From: Flavivirga aquimarina
Lineage (GTDB): Bacteria; Bacteroidota; Bacteroidia; Flavobacteriales; Flavobacteriaceae
Assembly (NCBI RefSeq): GCF_030540835.1
Contig: NZ_JAUOEK010000082.1
Span: 1 to 60,357 of the forward strand
Reading direction: 5' to 3'
DNA length: 60,357 nt
A model generated the notes under the pieces. It did not search any database, was not told the origin of the DNA, and worked only from the letters and a program-made list of their open reading frames with translations. The stretch's first letter is position 1; each line of letters starts with the position of its first letter. Made by a program: the position numbers and the translations under genes. Shown one piece after another: positions 1-9,869 of the stretch.

Positions 1-143
1 TCCCGTGAAAACGGGAATCTAAATACAGAATTTCGGTTTTTGACCTTTTTAGGTCAAAATGAAACCAGCGAAATACCTCTATGTCCCGATAGCTATCGGG
101 ACTGCCTCGAGGATAGTTGGTTTCAAGAAATTCTTTATTAAAT
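1..143. repeat. REP-like palindromes at left window edge
   Basis: Two inverted repeats lie here. Positions 1-6 pair with 11-16 (TCCCGT/ACGGGA, GAAA loop). Positions 83-102 form a perfect 20-base palindrome with arms GTCCCGATAG/CTATCGGGAC. Short palindromes with a TCCCGA core are common in flavobacterial intergenic DNA. They sit just downstream of the esterase stop codon on the minus strand, so they could also act in transcript end formation, although no clear T-run follows. No gene is seen. Confidence 0.6.
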
Positions 144-2354
144 TCAATTAATACTATTTTTTAAAATAAAATCTACAATGGGTTTTGGGTTCTTTAATGA
201 ATGTGGATGATGACCAACTTTAGGTTTGTGAATAATGGTAATATCCCATCCTAATTCTATAAGTCTTTTTTGTAATAAAGCTGTGTTTTCTATAACAGGA
301 ACAACTTTATCTGCATCGCCTACAACACTTAAAATAGGAACTTTATTACTTGCTAAATATTCTAAATGGTTTATTGGGTTTCCGTTATATAATAGCGCTT
401 CTTTTTCCGAAAAACCATATTGTTCTAAACAGTTTTCCCAAGCAGAAGGAGAACCTTTTCCAATACCTTTTCCTGCCGGCCAACTTTTAAAATCGCAAAC
501 AGGAGCATCAACATATATACAAGCTATTTTATTAGCATTACGATTTGCCCAATTTAAAACAATAAGTCCGCCACGACTCATGCCCTCTAAAACAACTTTA
601 GGGTTTAATTTATATTTTGTTGTCATGGCATCGTAAAAATCATCCCAGATTTGGACAGCTTTTTCGTTTCCAAATAAACCACCAACATCAATATAAGCTA
701 AATGAAACCCTTTTTCTAAAAGGGCTAAATCGGTTTGTGGTTCATGACCCCAAAATCGAGCACGCCATATCCAGTTTCTATTTTTATTGGCTATTTTAGG
801 GAAAACAATTTTAAATTTAACACCATTAAGTGTGGAGTCTACTATTTTATACCCATGCCATTCTTTTATATTATTAGAGGGCTTTATTGTTTTATTGTAA
901 AAACTTAAGGCACCTATATTGTTTTCTACACCTTTAATCCATGGCCCATTATATACATTTTTAGTATTTGTATAGAATTTATTAGGCAAATATGTAATTT
1001 TATCAAAAGCGCTCTTTCCTTTAATTTTTAGTATGAGTTTACTATCATCAATCGTTATACTTTCAACAATATTCGATACTTGTTCCGTATTATTTTTTTT
1101 AGAGAAAAAGAATTGGTTTTTAAGATAGTGTAGCTTTCTTTTAACTTCTTTTTTCTCACTATAAGTTATAGGTTGGTCAAACTTTAATACCACGTTATCA
1201 TCATGATAGTATACATTTTGTAGTTTTGGCGGTGTAATAATCGTCTCTGCTTTTTTATTATAAAAATCACGAGATATTAAAGGGAAAATACGATCTGCAA
1301 ACTCTAAATAGCCCTCATAAGAAAAATGGCACCCATCATGACCAATAACACTGTTAGTAGACATAATATCTATCATGTCATACTTCTCAGCAATTTCATA
1401 TTGTTTTTCTCTTAATTGAGAAGCGTAATCACCACCACAGCCCGGGTGTAATTGAAACAAATAAACTTTTTCTAAACCTAAATATACTTTTTTCCAATCT
1501 GCTAAAAGCGTATCAAAATTTGATTCGTAAGCTTCATAAGATTCTAAAATATTGGTGTTTGTTTCTCCTTGATGCCATAAAATGGCTTTAATATTATTTT
1601 TTAATCCAGCTTCATTTACGCGATAAGCTAATCTGCCAAAGCTAGTTTCTAATGAAGGTTGCTCTGGGTACAACATGTTTTGTTCTATTGAAGAAGAACC
1701 GCTACCGCCATTAATAATACAAACAGGAACTTGATGTTTTTCTACAATAAGGCGCATTAATTCCATGCCCCAAATACCAACACCATGTGGATTTTTTTTA
1801 AACCAACCACCAACACCTTCTAAATTAGGGCAGTTCCCTGTGGCTAAACCCCAGCGTACTTGTTTATCATTGTCATTATAAGTTTTAAAACCAGTTTTAA
1901 CACCAAAGCTTCTGCAATAGGGACTACTATATGTTGATAAGCTACTGCTTGCATGTGAATTAGACTGGCCAGAAATAATATAGGCATCTCCACAAACAAT
2001 ATTATTAGCTGTTAAATACAAACTGTCTATATTGTTTTTTTTGATATAAAATTCAAATTTAAACTGGTGTAAACCTGCATCAATTTTAGTAGAAAGAGAA
2101 AACTTCTTGTTTTTTAAAGTGTCTTTTTGTGTATCATATAAGACACCATTCTTAAATACTTTTAATGAGTATTCTTTAAAAGCAGGGATACCTTTAACAA
2201 CTCCAGAAACATAAACTTTAGCACTGTCTAATTTATTTCGCGCATATAAGCGATAATCTTCAGGAACGTCTGTAAATTTTAATTCTTGTGCAGTAGAATT
2301 TACTGTTAGAGTTATAAAAAATATAAAAAAAAGGGAGCCTTTAAAAGAGTTCAT
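144..2354 (-). CDS. Two-domain esterase: SGNH (sialate O-acetylesterase-like) plus alpha/beta hydrolase
   Basis: 736 residues with an N-terminal signal peptide (about 1-22), so exported. Residues about 115-360 look like an SGNH/SASA-type carbohydrate esterase. There is a GQSNS block (Ser131), a block around GGSGSSS (216-222), HQGE at 261-264, and a DGCH motif (Asp340, His343) that would complete the triad. After a linker, residues about 500-736 resemble an alpha/beta hydrolase with nucleophile elbow GMSRGG (Ser593), an acid near GDAD (Asp680 or Asp682) and a late His near 715/716. The protein thus seems to carry two independent serine-esterase sites, most simply for removing acetyl or other acyl groups from a glycan. 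It is divergent from the sulfatase at 2517 across 162 bp, which may hold both promoters. The SGNH call is firm. The second domain's activity and the substrate are inferred. Confidence 0.85.
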   Translation of the reverse strand: MNSFKGSLFFIFFITLTVNSTAQELKFTDVPEDYRLYARNKLDSAKVYVSGVVKGIPAFKEYSLKVFKNGVLYDTQKDTLKNKKFSLSTKIDAGLHQFKFEFYIKKNNIDSLYLTANNIVCGDAYIISGQSNSHASSSLSTYSSPYCRSFGVKTGFKTYNDNDKQVRWGLATGNCPNLEGVGGWFKKNPHGVGIWGMELMRLIVEKHQVPVCIINGGSGSSSIEQNMLYPEQPSLETSFGRLAYRVNEAGLKNNIKAILWHQGETNTNILESYEAYESNFDTLLADWKKVYLGLEKVYLFQLHPGCGGDYASQLREKQYEIAEKYDMIDIMSTNSVIGHDGCHFSYEGYLEFADRIFPLISRDFYNKKAETIITPPKLQNVYYHDDNVVLKFDQPITYSEKKEVKRKLHYLKNQFFFSKKNNTEQVSNIVESITIDDSKLILKIKGKSAFDKITYLPNKFYTNTKNVYNGPWIKGVENNIGALSFYNKTIKPSNNIKEWHGYKIVDSTLNGVKFKIVFPKIANKNRNWIWRARFWGHEPQTDLALLEKGFHLAYIDVGGLFGNEKAVQIWDDFYDAMTTKYKLNPKVVLEGMSRGGLIVLNWANRNANKIACIYVDAPVCDFKSWPAGKGIGKGSPSAWENCLEQYGFSEKEALLYNGNPINHLEYLASNKVPILSVVGDADKVVPVIENTALLQKRLIELGWDITIIHKPKVGHHPHSLKNPKPIVDFILKNSIN

Positions 2355-2516
2355 TTAAGTTGTTTTTTAATTAACTGGATAAATATATATATAAATATTA
2401 TCTAATATGTTAAATAGTAGATTAGAGAAACAAATGGGTATATTTAAGCAACGAATTATGTTAAATACAAAATATTTTTACTATCAATGTACTAGCTATA
2501 GTAAAACCATTTTTTT

Positions 2517-3935
2517 ATGAAAGTCTTTAAATTTTATGTTTTATGTTTTGCGTGTTTAATAATGAACATAAGTTGTGAAACAATAGATAAAAAAGCAGAA
2601 CCCATTAAAGAAACAAAACCTAATATTGTTTTCATTTTTGCAGATGATTGGGGGTGGGGAGATTTAAGTGCACATGGTCATCCTTATGTGAAAACTCCAA
2701 ATATTGATAGGCTAGTTAAAGAAGGTACCGATTTTCAAAGATTTACGGTTGCAAGTGGTGTGTGTTCGCCAAGTAGGGTAGGTGTTATAACAGGGCAATT
2801 TCCTGCAAGACATAATATTGATGGGCATTTTGCATGGGTACCTAGTAATGCTAAACGAAATATGCCCGATTGGTTAGATTATGATACAACGCTATTACCT
2901 AAATTACTACAACAAAGTGGTTATGCCACTGCACATTTTGGTAAGTGGCATATTTCTAACAATATGGTTACAGATTCGCCTACTCCAGATAAGTACGGAT
3001 ATGATACGTATGGAGCCTTTAATTGTTCTGGAGAACAAATGCCTTATTATAAAGATGCTGATAATACAGTGGCTTTTATAGAAAAAAGTAATAAGGAAAA
3101 TAAACCGTTTTTCATTAATCTATGGGTGCATGAACCACATACACCGCACCACGTAGTACCAAAATACCAATGGCGTTTTCCAGAATTAGAAGAATCAGAT
3201 AACATTTATGCCTCTGTTTTATCGCATGCTGATGATAGAATTGGTGAAGTTTTGGATGCATTAGATCGCTTAAACTTGACAGACAATACTTTGGTTGTTT
3301 TTAGCTCAGACAATGGACCTGCAAGATCAACTACTGCCACCGAACTAAAAACGTATCTTGATACAGCCACTGGCGTTGGTTACAATATTGCTGGTTCTAA
3401 AGGGATAACAGGAGGGAGAAGAGGGTATAAGGCAGCACTTTTTGAAGGCGGTATAGGTGTACCGTTTATAGCACGTTGGCCTGGGAAAATAAAAGCAGGC
3501 GTTATTGATAGTGTTTCTCTTATGTCTGCGGTAGATTTACTCCCTACATTTTGTGAAATAGCAGATGTGAAATTGCCAGAAACGTATAAACCTGATGGAA
3601 TTAGCCAAGTCTCTACGCTTTTTGGAGAACCTTATCCGTTGCGTAAAAAAACTCTTTTTTGGAAAATAGGAGCTAGTTGGCCTGCAAACAATGCAAAACC
3701 AGATCATTGGGTGTCTTATGCTATTGTAGACCAAAAATGGAAACTGGTAGCTAATCACGATTTAAGTTATGTAGAGTTATACAATATAGTGACTGATACT
3801 TATGAGAAAAACGATCTTAAAACAGGTAATGCTCTAGTCGTTAAAGATCTAAAAAATAAAATAATGGCGTGGAAAAAAACACTACCTGAAAAACCAAATA
3901 AAAAATTATTCTCAAAAGAAAGAAAGGAACTCTAA
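2517..3935 (+). CDS. Formylglycine-dependent sulfatase, lipoprotein (S1 family)
   Basis: 472 residues. The N-terminus ends in a lipobox with Cys20, so it is probably a membrane lipoprotein. The arylsulfatase fold is clear: metal-binding Asp43-Asp44, the maturation motif C-S-P-S-R starting at Cys83 (converted to formylglycine by an enzyme encoded elsewhere), GKWH near residue 142, and SSDNGP in the metal-binding C-terminal half of the domain. Length is normal for a single-domain S1 sulfatase. It would hydrolyse sulfate esters from a sugar. The neighbouring fucosidase-like genes make sulfated fucose units the likely target, which is inference. It is convergent with HTCS1, with a palindrome between them. 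Confidence 0.92.
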   Translation: MKVFKFYVLCFACLIMNISCETIDKKAEPIKETKPNIVFIFADDWGWGDLSAHGHPYVKTPNIDRLVKEGTDFQRFTVASGVCSPSRVGVITGQFPARHNIDGHFAWVPSNAKRNMPDWLDYDTTLLPKLLQQSGYATAHFGKWHISNNMVTDSPTPDKYGYDTYGAFNCSGEQMPYYKDADNTVAFIEKSNKENKPFFINLWVHEPHTPHHVVPKYQWRFPELEESDNIYASVLSHADDRIGEVLDALDRLNLTDNTLVVFSSDNGPARSTTATELKTYLDTATGVGYNIAGSKGITGGRRGYKAALFEGGIGVPFIARWPGKIKAGVIDSVSLMSAVDLLPTFCEIADVKLPETYKPDGISQVSTLFGEPYPLRKKTLFWKIGASWPANNAKPDHWVSYAIVDQKWKLVANHDLSYVELYNIVTDTYEKNDLKTGNALVVKDLKNKIMAWKKTLPEKPNKKLFSKERKEL

Positions 3936-4117
3936 ATTTTATACCCATATTAGAAAACTAAAAAGGTGTTTCATTTATTGGTGTTGTTTCCTACCTGCAA
4001 TGATAGAAAAAGTAATTGATTGATTTGAGAAACAAAAGGTAGTTAACATTAAATATATTAGCCTTATTAAACACGGTGTGTTAAATAAAAATGAGTTTTT
4101 TGTTTTGAGTTAGTCGT

Positions 4118-4147
4118 ATGAAGCACATAAATATTTATGTGCTTCAT
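4118..4147. terminator. Perfect 15-bp palindrome between convergent genes
   Basis: Arms 4118-4132 and 4133-4147 are perfectly complementary (ATGAAGCACATAAAT and its complement). It lies between the sulfatase (plus) and HTCS1 (minus), which converge. There is no strong T-run, so factor-independent activity is uncertain, but a bidirectional transcript end is the simplest reading. Confidence 0.55.
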
Positions 4148-4174
4148 CATTTATGAACTATTAATAGTTTACTA

Positions 4175-7100
4175 TTAAAATTCAGAAGGCGGAACACCGT
4201 GTAACTTTTTAAAAGACGTAGAAAAATAGGAAGTCGATTCTATACCTATTTGGTACATAACTTCTGCAACTTTTAATCCGTTATTTTCTCTTAGTAACTC
4301 TGCTGCTCTTTGCAATCTGAAATTACGTAAATACACGTTTGGTACTTGCCCCGTTAATTGCTTTAATCTTCTATAAAGGTGGGAAGTACTTAAATTTACT
4401 TCATTAGCTAATTCTTCAACCCCAAAATTAGAATCAGATATATTCTTTTCTATAGCACTAATAACCTTATTCAAAAACTCTATATCTCTGGTAGAAATAT
4501 CTATATCTTTTTTGGGTAATAAGCTATTTTTAGAGAAATACTCTTTTAATTTAATATTGTTTTTAATTAATTTATCTATACGTAACTCAAGGTGTTTTAA
4601 AGAAAAAGGCTTACTAATATATTCATCTGCTCCAAATTCTAACCCTTTAATAAGGTTTTCGCTATCTCCTAATGCTGTTAATAAAAGTACGGGTATATGG
4701 CAAATTTCTACATCTTTTTTAATTTCATTACAAAGCTCAAAACCATTCATTTCTGGCATCATTACATCACTAATTACTAAGTGGGGTTTACTAGATTTAA
4801 TTTTCTCTAAACCTTCAACTCCATTGTTTGCTATTATAATATTATAGTGTTCTGATAACGAAATTGTTAAAAAATTCTGAACATCTTCTTCATTCTCAAC
4901 AATTAAAATAGTATGCTTTTTTTGAAAACTATTTTTGGATATATTTTCTGCATTTATAGTTTTAGAATTAATAGGAATAGAAACCCAATTTTTTATAAAA
5001 GATTCTCCTGATTGTGAAACATTATCTAACAAGATTTCATCATCATTTTTGGAAGGAATCAAAATAGAAAAACGAGTTTCACTAAAAGGGGTACTCTTAA
5101 CAGAAATAGTTCCTCCCAATAAATCTGTTATAGATTTACAAAAAGCTAAACCAATACCTCCTCCACTTATTTTTTCGTCATTATCTCCTAATTGATAAAA
5201 CCGCTCAAAAATATCTTTCAAATTTTCTTCTGGTATCCCTTTTCCGTTATCAATGACATCAATTTTAATTATTTTTTTATTAGACTGTTTTATAATATCG
5301 GACTCTACACTTATATTACCATTTGGTGGTGTGTTTTTAAACGAATTTGATAGTAAATTATAAATAATACGTTCTACTTTTTCTACATCTAAAACAATTT
5401 CTTCATTTGGTGAATTAACTTTATAAAAGAAGTTTATGTTTTTTTCGGTTGCATAATTTTCAAATGCTTCGGTTGCAGGATACATAAAGTTACCTAAGGT
5501 GTTTTTAGTTAACTTTAAGTTTGTATAACCTTGTTCTGCTTGCCTAAACGTAATTAATTGATCGGCTAAACTAAGGAGCCTTTTTGTGTTTTTTTGAATA
5601 ATTTCTAAATACTTAGTGTTTTTAATATCATTATTCTGTTCAATAACACGTTCTAAAGGACCAGAAATTAGGGTTAACGGCGTACGGAATTCATGAGAAA
5701 TATTAGTGAAAAATCTAAATTTACCTTGGTTTGTTTCATCCAATTGTTTTTTGTTTAACTCCTCATATTTTAAACGCTGTTTTAATTTTTCGTGCTCTAC
5801 AAAATAAATTATTATTCCTAAGGTTGCCGATATAATTAATATTGAGAAAATTAAAATACTCCACCAAGTAAAATACCATGGTGGTAAAATTTCTAGTTTT
5901 AAATTTGTTGTTTCATTATTCCAAACACCATCTCCATTTGCTCCTTTTACTTTTAGAGTATAACTGCCAGGAGATAAATTTGTGTATGTAGCATTAGTTT
6001 TACCAGTGTTTTTTTCTATCCAACTTTCATTAAAACCTTCTAATTGATAAGCTATTTTGTTTTTATAGGGAGACGTACTATGCTGGACTGCAAGATTAAA
6101 TGTAATTATTTGCTCATTTTGATTTATGGATATACTTTCGGTTTCTGAGATTGAATTTTTAAGCAAAACATCACCCTTATACTCTTTTCCTATTTCTACA
6201 GTTTTATTATTTAACTGCAATGCTGTTATTAAAACTTTAGGGACTAATTTATTTGTTTTGATTGTGCTAGGATTAAAAAGTGTTAATCCGTTTAACCCTC
6301 CAAAATAGTAAAATCCAGATTTACCTTTATGGTATGCTCCTTGTCTAAAATTATTATTAATTAAACCATCCCTAACATCAAAAACATCTAAGGTATTCTC
6401 TTTAGTGTCAAATTTGCACAAACCCATATCGGTACTCATCCATAAAAAATCTTTTCCTTCAGGTAAAATGCCATACACAGCATCATCTGGTAAAATGCTT
6501 TTTTTTCTGAAATAATCAATTTTTATAAGCTTACCTACATCATCAAAAACCATTTTGTTTAAACCACCGCCAAAAGTTCCAACCCATACATTTTTTTCAC
6601 CATCTTCATAAAGCGAAAAAATATCACTGTTGCTAAGTTTTAGTTTTTCATTATTATTTGATTTATATTCATCTGTAAAATTTATCTTGCCATTATTTAT
6701 AGTGCCTTTATATAACCCGTTAAAAGTACCAAACCAATAATTATCGCGAGAATCTTTTAAAATGGTATAGGCTAGTTTTGAACCAAGTTCGAAATAGGAT
6801 GAGACTTCAATAACAGGCTCTTTTTCTTTTTCAATGTATTGCCATGGGTTTTGAAGCACAATAATTTGAGTACCACCTATAATAATTTGATCATCATCGG
6901 TTTGATTGATTGTGAAGTATGTTTGGTCTGGGGCTATTTTACCATTTTCTTTTAAAGCAATTTTTTTAAATGTATTGGTTAAAGGGTTATAGATAACTAA
7001 TGAAAATTCCGAACCAATCCATATATAGCCTTTTCTGTCTTCATAAATACATCTAACGATATCCTGTTTTGATAAGGGGAATTCTTTACCAAGTTTTTCA

Positions 7101-8365
7101 AAGCGTAGATTTTGTATGTTATCATTATTTATTTTCTCTGTACTTCTAAAGATAGATTCGTTATAGCTTGATACCCATAATGTGCCTCTACTATCTTCTA
7201 AAATAGATGTAATTAAATTATCTGAAATTGATGTGTTATCGTAAGGGTTATTCGTGTAATTAATAAATTGTTTCTGTAATACATCTAATTTATTAATACC
7301 ACCTTGAGCAGTACCAATCCATAGTACATTAAAATCATCTTCAAAAATAGAATAAATATAAGGGCTGCTTAACCCCAATTTATTTTTTGGATTGTAATTA
7401 AAGTTTTCAAAACTATCTGTACTAGAAACGTATTTTGCTAGTCCATTTTCTTTTGTTCCTATCCAAACAGTACCATTGTGGTCTTCTAAAATGGTGTTGA
7501 CTACTATATTTGGTGTTAAAAAAGTATTATTAATTTTATTTATTTCACTAATAATATGCATCCGGTTTCCTTCTAATGTTGTTTTAAAGAGACCAGCATT
7601 TGTACCAACCCAAAAGATATCTTTAATTTTTTTAATAGCTGTAATACCGCGGTTTGAAAAAGATTTAAAAACTGTAGGTGTTTTTGCCTTTATTGTTTTG
7701 ATATTGGATTCGTTTTCAATGGAAAACCTACTTAAGCCATTGCTAGTAGCTAAAAGGAAGGTGTTTTCATTTAAAAAATAAAAATCGTTTATATATGTTG
7801 TATCTGGAAAATCACTTAAAATATTAGAAGAAACTTCATAAACACCGTTTTCAATATCAATGGGATTACATATATATAATTCATTTTTAGTAGATACCCA
7901 TATGCGTCCATGAGGTCCAGAAGCTATATGGCTTATTCTAAAATTTGATGGAATGGGTATGGTACGAAATTTTTCAAGCCAAGGAATATAAGTGTTTAAA
8001 CCCGTATTTGTACCAATCCATAAAATACCGCTCGAGTCATTATACAAGTAGTTTATATAGTTGTTAGAGATACTATTATTAATATCGGATTCATTCGTAT
8101 AACTTTTAAATTCGTATCCATCATATTTTATTAACCCATTGGGTGTTCCAAACCATAGAAACCCATATTTATCATGCTCTATAGTAAGTATCGTGTTTTG
8201 GTTAAGACCTTCTTTATTAGAAAAGCGTTCAATTTTTTGAGCTGAAAGAGAAAAGACATTGAATAATATTAGCAAGGCTTCTAAAAAAAGACAAGTAATT
8301 GATAATTTTAAATATTTTTTCATTTTTGTTTTATTCAAACTCATGGTAAGGTTTGATATTACCAT
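4175..8365 (-). CDS. Hybrid two-component system regulator (HTCS1)
   Basis: 1396 residues from the outermost ATG. Met15 (ATG at 8323) begins a better signal peptide and is the likelier start. Periplasmic part: about 14 beta-propeller repeats of the LWIGT..GL type (about 45-705) and a Y_Y_Y domain (about 745-825). One transmembrane segment follows (about 832-856). Cytoplasmic part: HisKA with phospho-acceptor His891 (ISHEFRTPL), HATPase (N-box near 1003, G-boxes IDNGKGIP and GGGIGLAF), receiver domain with phospho-acceptor Asp1200, and an AraC-type helix-turn-helix (about 1313-1394). HTCS proteins bind oligosaccharides in the periplasm and activate PUL transcription. This one ends the minus-strand susC1 run, so it probably controls that run and perhaps the plus-strand operon at 18.3 kb. 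It is a close paralogue of HTCS2. Confidence 0.95.
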   Translation of the reverse strand: MVISNLTMSLNKTKMKKYLKLSITCLFLEALLILFNVFSLSAQKIERFSNKEGLNQNTILTIEHDKYGFLWFGTPNGLIKYDGYEFKSYTNESDINNSISNNYINYLYNDSSGILWIGTNTGLNTYIPWLEKFRTIPIPSNFRISHIASGPHGRIWVSTKNELYICNPIDIENGVYEVSSNILSDFPDTTYINDFYFLNENTFLLATSNGLSRFSIENESNIKTIKAKTPTVFKSFSNRGITAIKKIKDIFWVGTNAGLFKTTLEGNRMHIISEINKINNTFLTPNIVVNTILEDHNGTVWIGTKENGLAKYVSSTDSFENFNYNPKNKLGLSSPYIYSIFEDDFNVLWIGTAQGGINKLDVLQKQFINYTNNPYDNTSISDNLITSILEDSRGTLWVSSYNESIFRSTEKINNDNIQNLRFEKLGKEFPLSKQDIVRCIYEDRKGYIWIGSEFSLVIYNPLTNTFKKIALKENGKIAPDQTYFTINQTDDDQIIIGGTQIIVLQNPWQYIEKEKEPVIEVSSYFELGSKLAYTILKDSRDNYWFGTFNGLYKGTINNGKINFTDEYKSNNNEKLKLSNSDIFSLYEDGEKNVWVGTFGGGLNKMVFDDVGKLIKIDYFRKKSILPDDAVYGILPEGKDFLWMSTDMGLCKFDTKENTLDVFDVRDGLINNNFRQGAYHKGKSGFYYFGGLNGLTLFNPSTIKTNKLVPKVLITALQLNNKTVEIGKEYKGDVLLKNSISETESISINQNEQIITFNLAVQHSTSPYKNKIAYQLEGFNESWIEKNTGKTNATYTNLSPGSYTLKVKGANGDGVWNNETTNLKLEILPPWYFTWWSILIFSILIISATLGIIIYFVEHEKLKQRLKYEELNKKQLDETNQGKFRFFTNISHEFRTPLTLISGPLERVIEQNNDIKNTKYLEIIQKNTKRLLSLADQLITFRQAEQGYTNLKLTKNTLGNFMYPATEAFENYATEKNINFFYKVNSPNEEIVLDVEKVERIIYNLLSNSFKNTPPNGNISVESDIIKQSNKKIIKIDVIDNGKGIPEENLKDIFERFYQLGDNDEKISGGGIGLAFCKSITDLLGGTISVKSTPFSETRFSILIPSKNDDEILLDNVSQSGESFIKNWVSIPINSKTINAENISKNSFQKKHTILIVENEEDVQNFLTISLSEHYNIIIANNGVEGLEKIKSSKPHLVISDVMMPEMNGFELCNEIKKDVEICHIPVLLLTALGDSENLIKGLEFGADEYISKPFSLKHLELRIDKLIKNNIKLKEYFSKNSLLPKKDIDISTRDIEFLNKVISAIEKNISDSNFGVEELANEVNLSTSHLYRRLKQLTGQVPNVYLRNFRLQRAAELLRENNGLKVAEVMYQIGIESTSYFSTSFKKLHGVPPSEF

Positions 8366-8477
8366 TAATGATAGCTGTTTTAAGATTAATTATGTAATTT
8401 AAACACTAAAAATTTAGAACAACTACAAACTGGTTAGAAAATCAGCAAAGATTTTCATAAATAATCTTCTTTTACGA

Positions 8478-9671
8478 TTATTTGTTTACCACATTGAATT
8501 GAGTTTCTAACGGTACAGCGTAAATAGACTCTAACTCATTAACGCTTTTTTTATAGTATTCTGTTGCTGGTGGTAAGTTAAAGTTTTTCCAGAAAAATGC
8601 GTTATATTTTATACTAATATCCTGCATTTTTTTGTTATAAACATTTGAATCTTTGGTGTCTATTTTTCTTTTGTTAGTTTCTATATCTATAACTATTATT
8701 TCATTCCTTACTGCCAATTTGACTTTTTTACTTTTTGCCTTTAAAAGTGTTTGTTGATTTTTACTTAAGTCTTTAAATCTTCTTGTGTAATGATTATGAT
8801 AGCTTAAATAAAGTTTTCCGTCTTTATTCTTTTTATAAATATAAACAACATTAGAAGGCCTATTCCTTGTTTTATAAACTTTATAGCTATCTACTCCAAT
8901 ATAAAATACTGGATCTAAATAGTTTTGCTTTTCTTTGATTTTGTTTACGCCTTGAATAATAACAATATCTTCACCATCATAAGAGGTATCTCCAATTTTA
9001 GTCCATTTATAATCATTAATTGAAATACCTCTCCTTAAAGGGTCTATTCGAATCATAAAATTTATGGGATACATGTTTCTTGATTTTTCGTCTTTAAAAA
9101 ACCTATAGTCTGCCGATTTTCTTCCTTCCACAATTTCTATACTGTTTACTTCATCTCCTCCTCTTGGACCTATATCTTTAACTTTTACATAATGTTCAAC
9201 AAAAAACTTAGCTTTATTATTTTCTACGGCAAAAAATCGATTCAAAATTTTTAATTCATGTACAGAACTTACAGTATTAATTTTTAAATTTTTAAATGCC
9301 AATTTAACATATTGTGTTGGGTTCAGTATGCTGATTTCGTCAAGGGATACAATATCTTCTTCTAAGGTTATTATTTTTTCACTTAAAGCAAAAAAATCTT
9401 TCACTAAAATTTTGGAAGTTATATACCCTATACTTGAAATTTCTAAGGTATCTAATAAGTTTTTTTTTGATAGTTCTAAATAAAATTTTCCATCTTCATT
9501 ACTTGAAGTTCCAACCCATTTAGATGGTATACTAATAGCTGCATAAGGTATGCTTGATTTAGTTTGATCTAAAATAACGCCTTCCATTTTTAATGTTTCT
9601 TGTTGAGATTGAACTAAATCGGTTAATAGAAACAGAATAGAAAAAAATGTAAACGTTTTTAATGAAAACAT
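8478..9671 (-). CDS. Exported protein with carboxypeptidase-like regulatory domain
   Basis: 397 residues with a signal peptide (about 1-22). Residues about 28-105 form a carboxypeptidase D regulatory-like beta-sandwich (MEGVILDQT...IPYAAISIP...TSSNEDGKFYLEL), the module also found at the N-terminus of SusC proteins. The remainder (about 115-397) matches no enzyme I recognise. It resembles the large group of Bacteroidota proteins with this N-terminal module and a beta-rich C-terminal part of unknown role. No TonB box, plug or barrel is present, so it is not a truncated SusC. It lies between the TIM-barrel gene (198-bp gap) and HTCS1 (112-bp gap) on the same strand. The position suggests a PUL accessory function, but none can be assigned. 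Confidence 0.8.
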   Translation of the reverse strand: MFSLKTFTFFSILFLLTDLVQSQQETLKMEGVILDQTKSSIPYAAISIPSKWVGTSSNEDGKFYLELSKKNLLDTLEISSIGYITSKILVKDFFALSEKIITLEEDIVSLDEISILNPTQYVKLAFKNLKINTVSSVHELKILNRFFAVENNKAKFFVEHYVKVKDIGPRGGDEVNSIEIVEGRKSADYRFFKDEKSRNMYPINFMIRIDPLRRGISINDYKWTKIGDTSYDGEDIVIIQGVNKIKEKQNYLDPVFYIGVDSYKVYKTRNRPSNVVYIYKKNKDGKLYLSYHNHYTRRFKDLSKNQQTLLKAKSKKVKLAVRNEIIVIDIETNKRKIDTKDSNVYNKKMQDISIKYNAFFWKNFNLPPATEYYKKSVNELESIYAVPLETQFNVVNK

Positions 9672-9869
9672 AATAATATTTTTTTTAAAAATTTAACGCC
9701 ATTTTGAAATGGTTTTAATAGACAGATACAGAATTTTTGAGAATGATTGGTTTAAATGTCACGAATTAAAAGTTAATTTCACAATAGTATTTAATTCGTA
9801 ACAGAGTACAATTCAGAATATAAAATACAAGCATATTCGTTTTAAATTGACTTTAAATAGATTTTTTGG

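Noticed and set aside
235-636. Plus-strand ORF of 133 codons
   Set aside because: It is the antisense shadow of the esterase gene, which has clear domains.
8478-9671. Truncated SusC
   Set aside because: The carboxypeptidase-like domain is shared with SusC, but there is no plug or barrel, and the C-terminal part is a different sequence.
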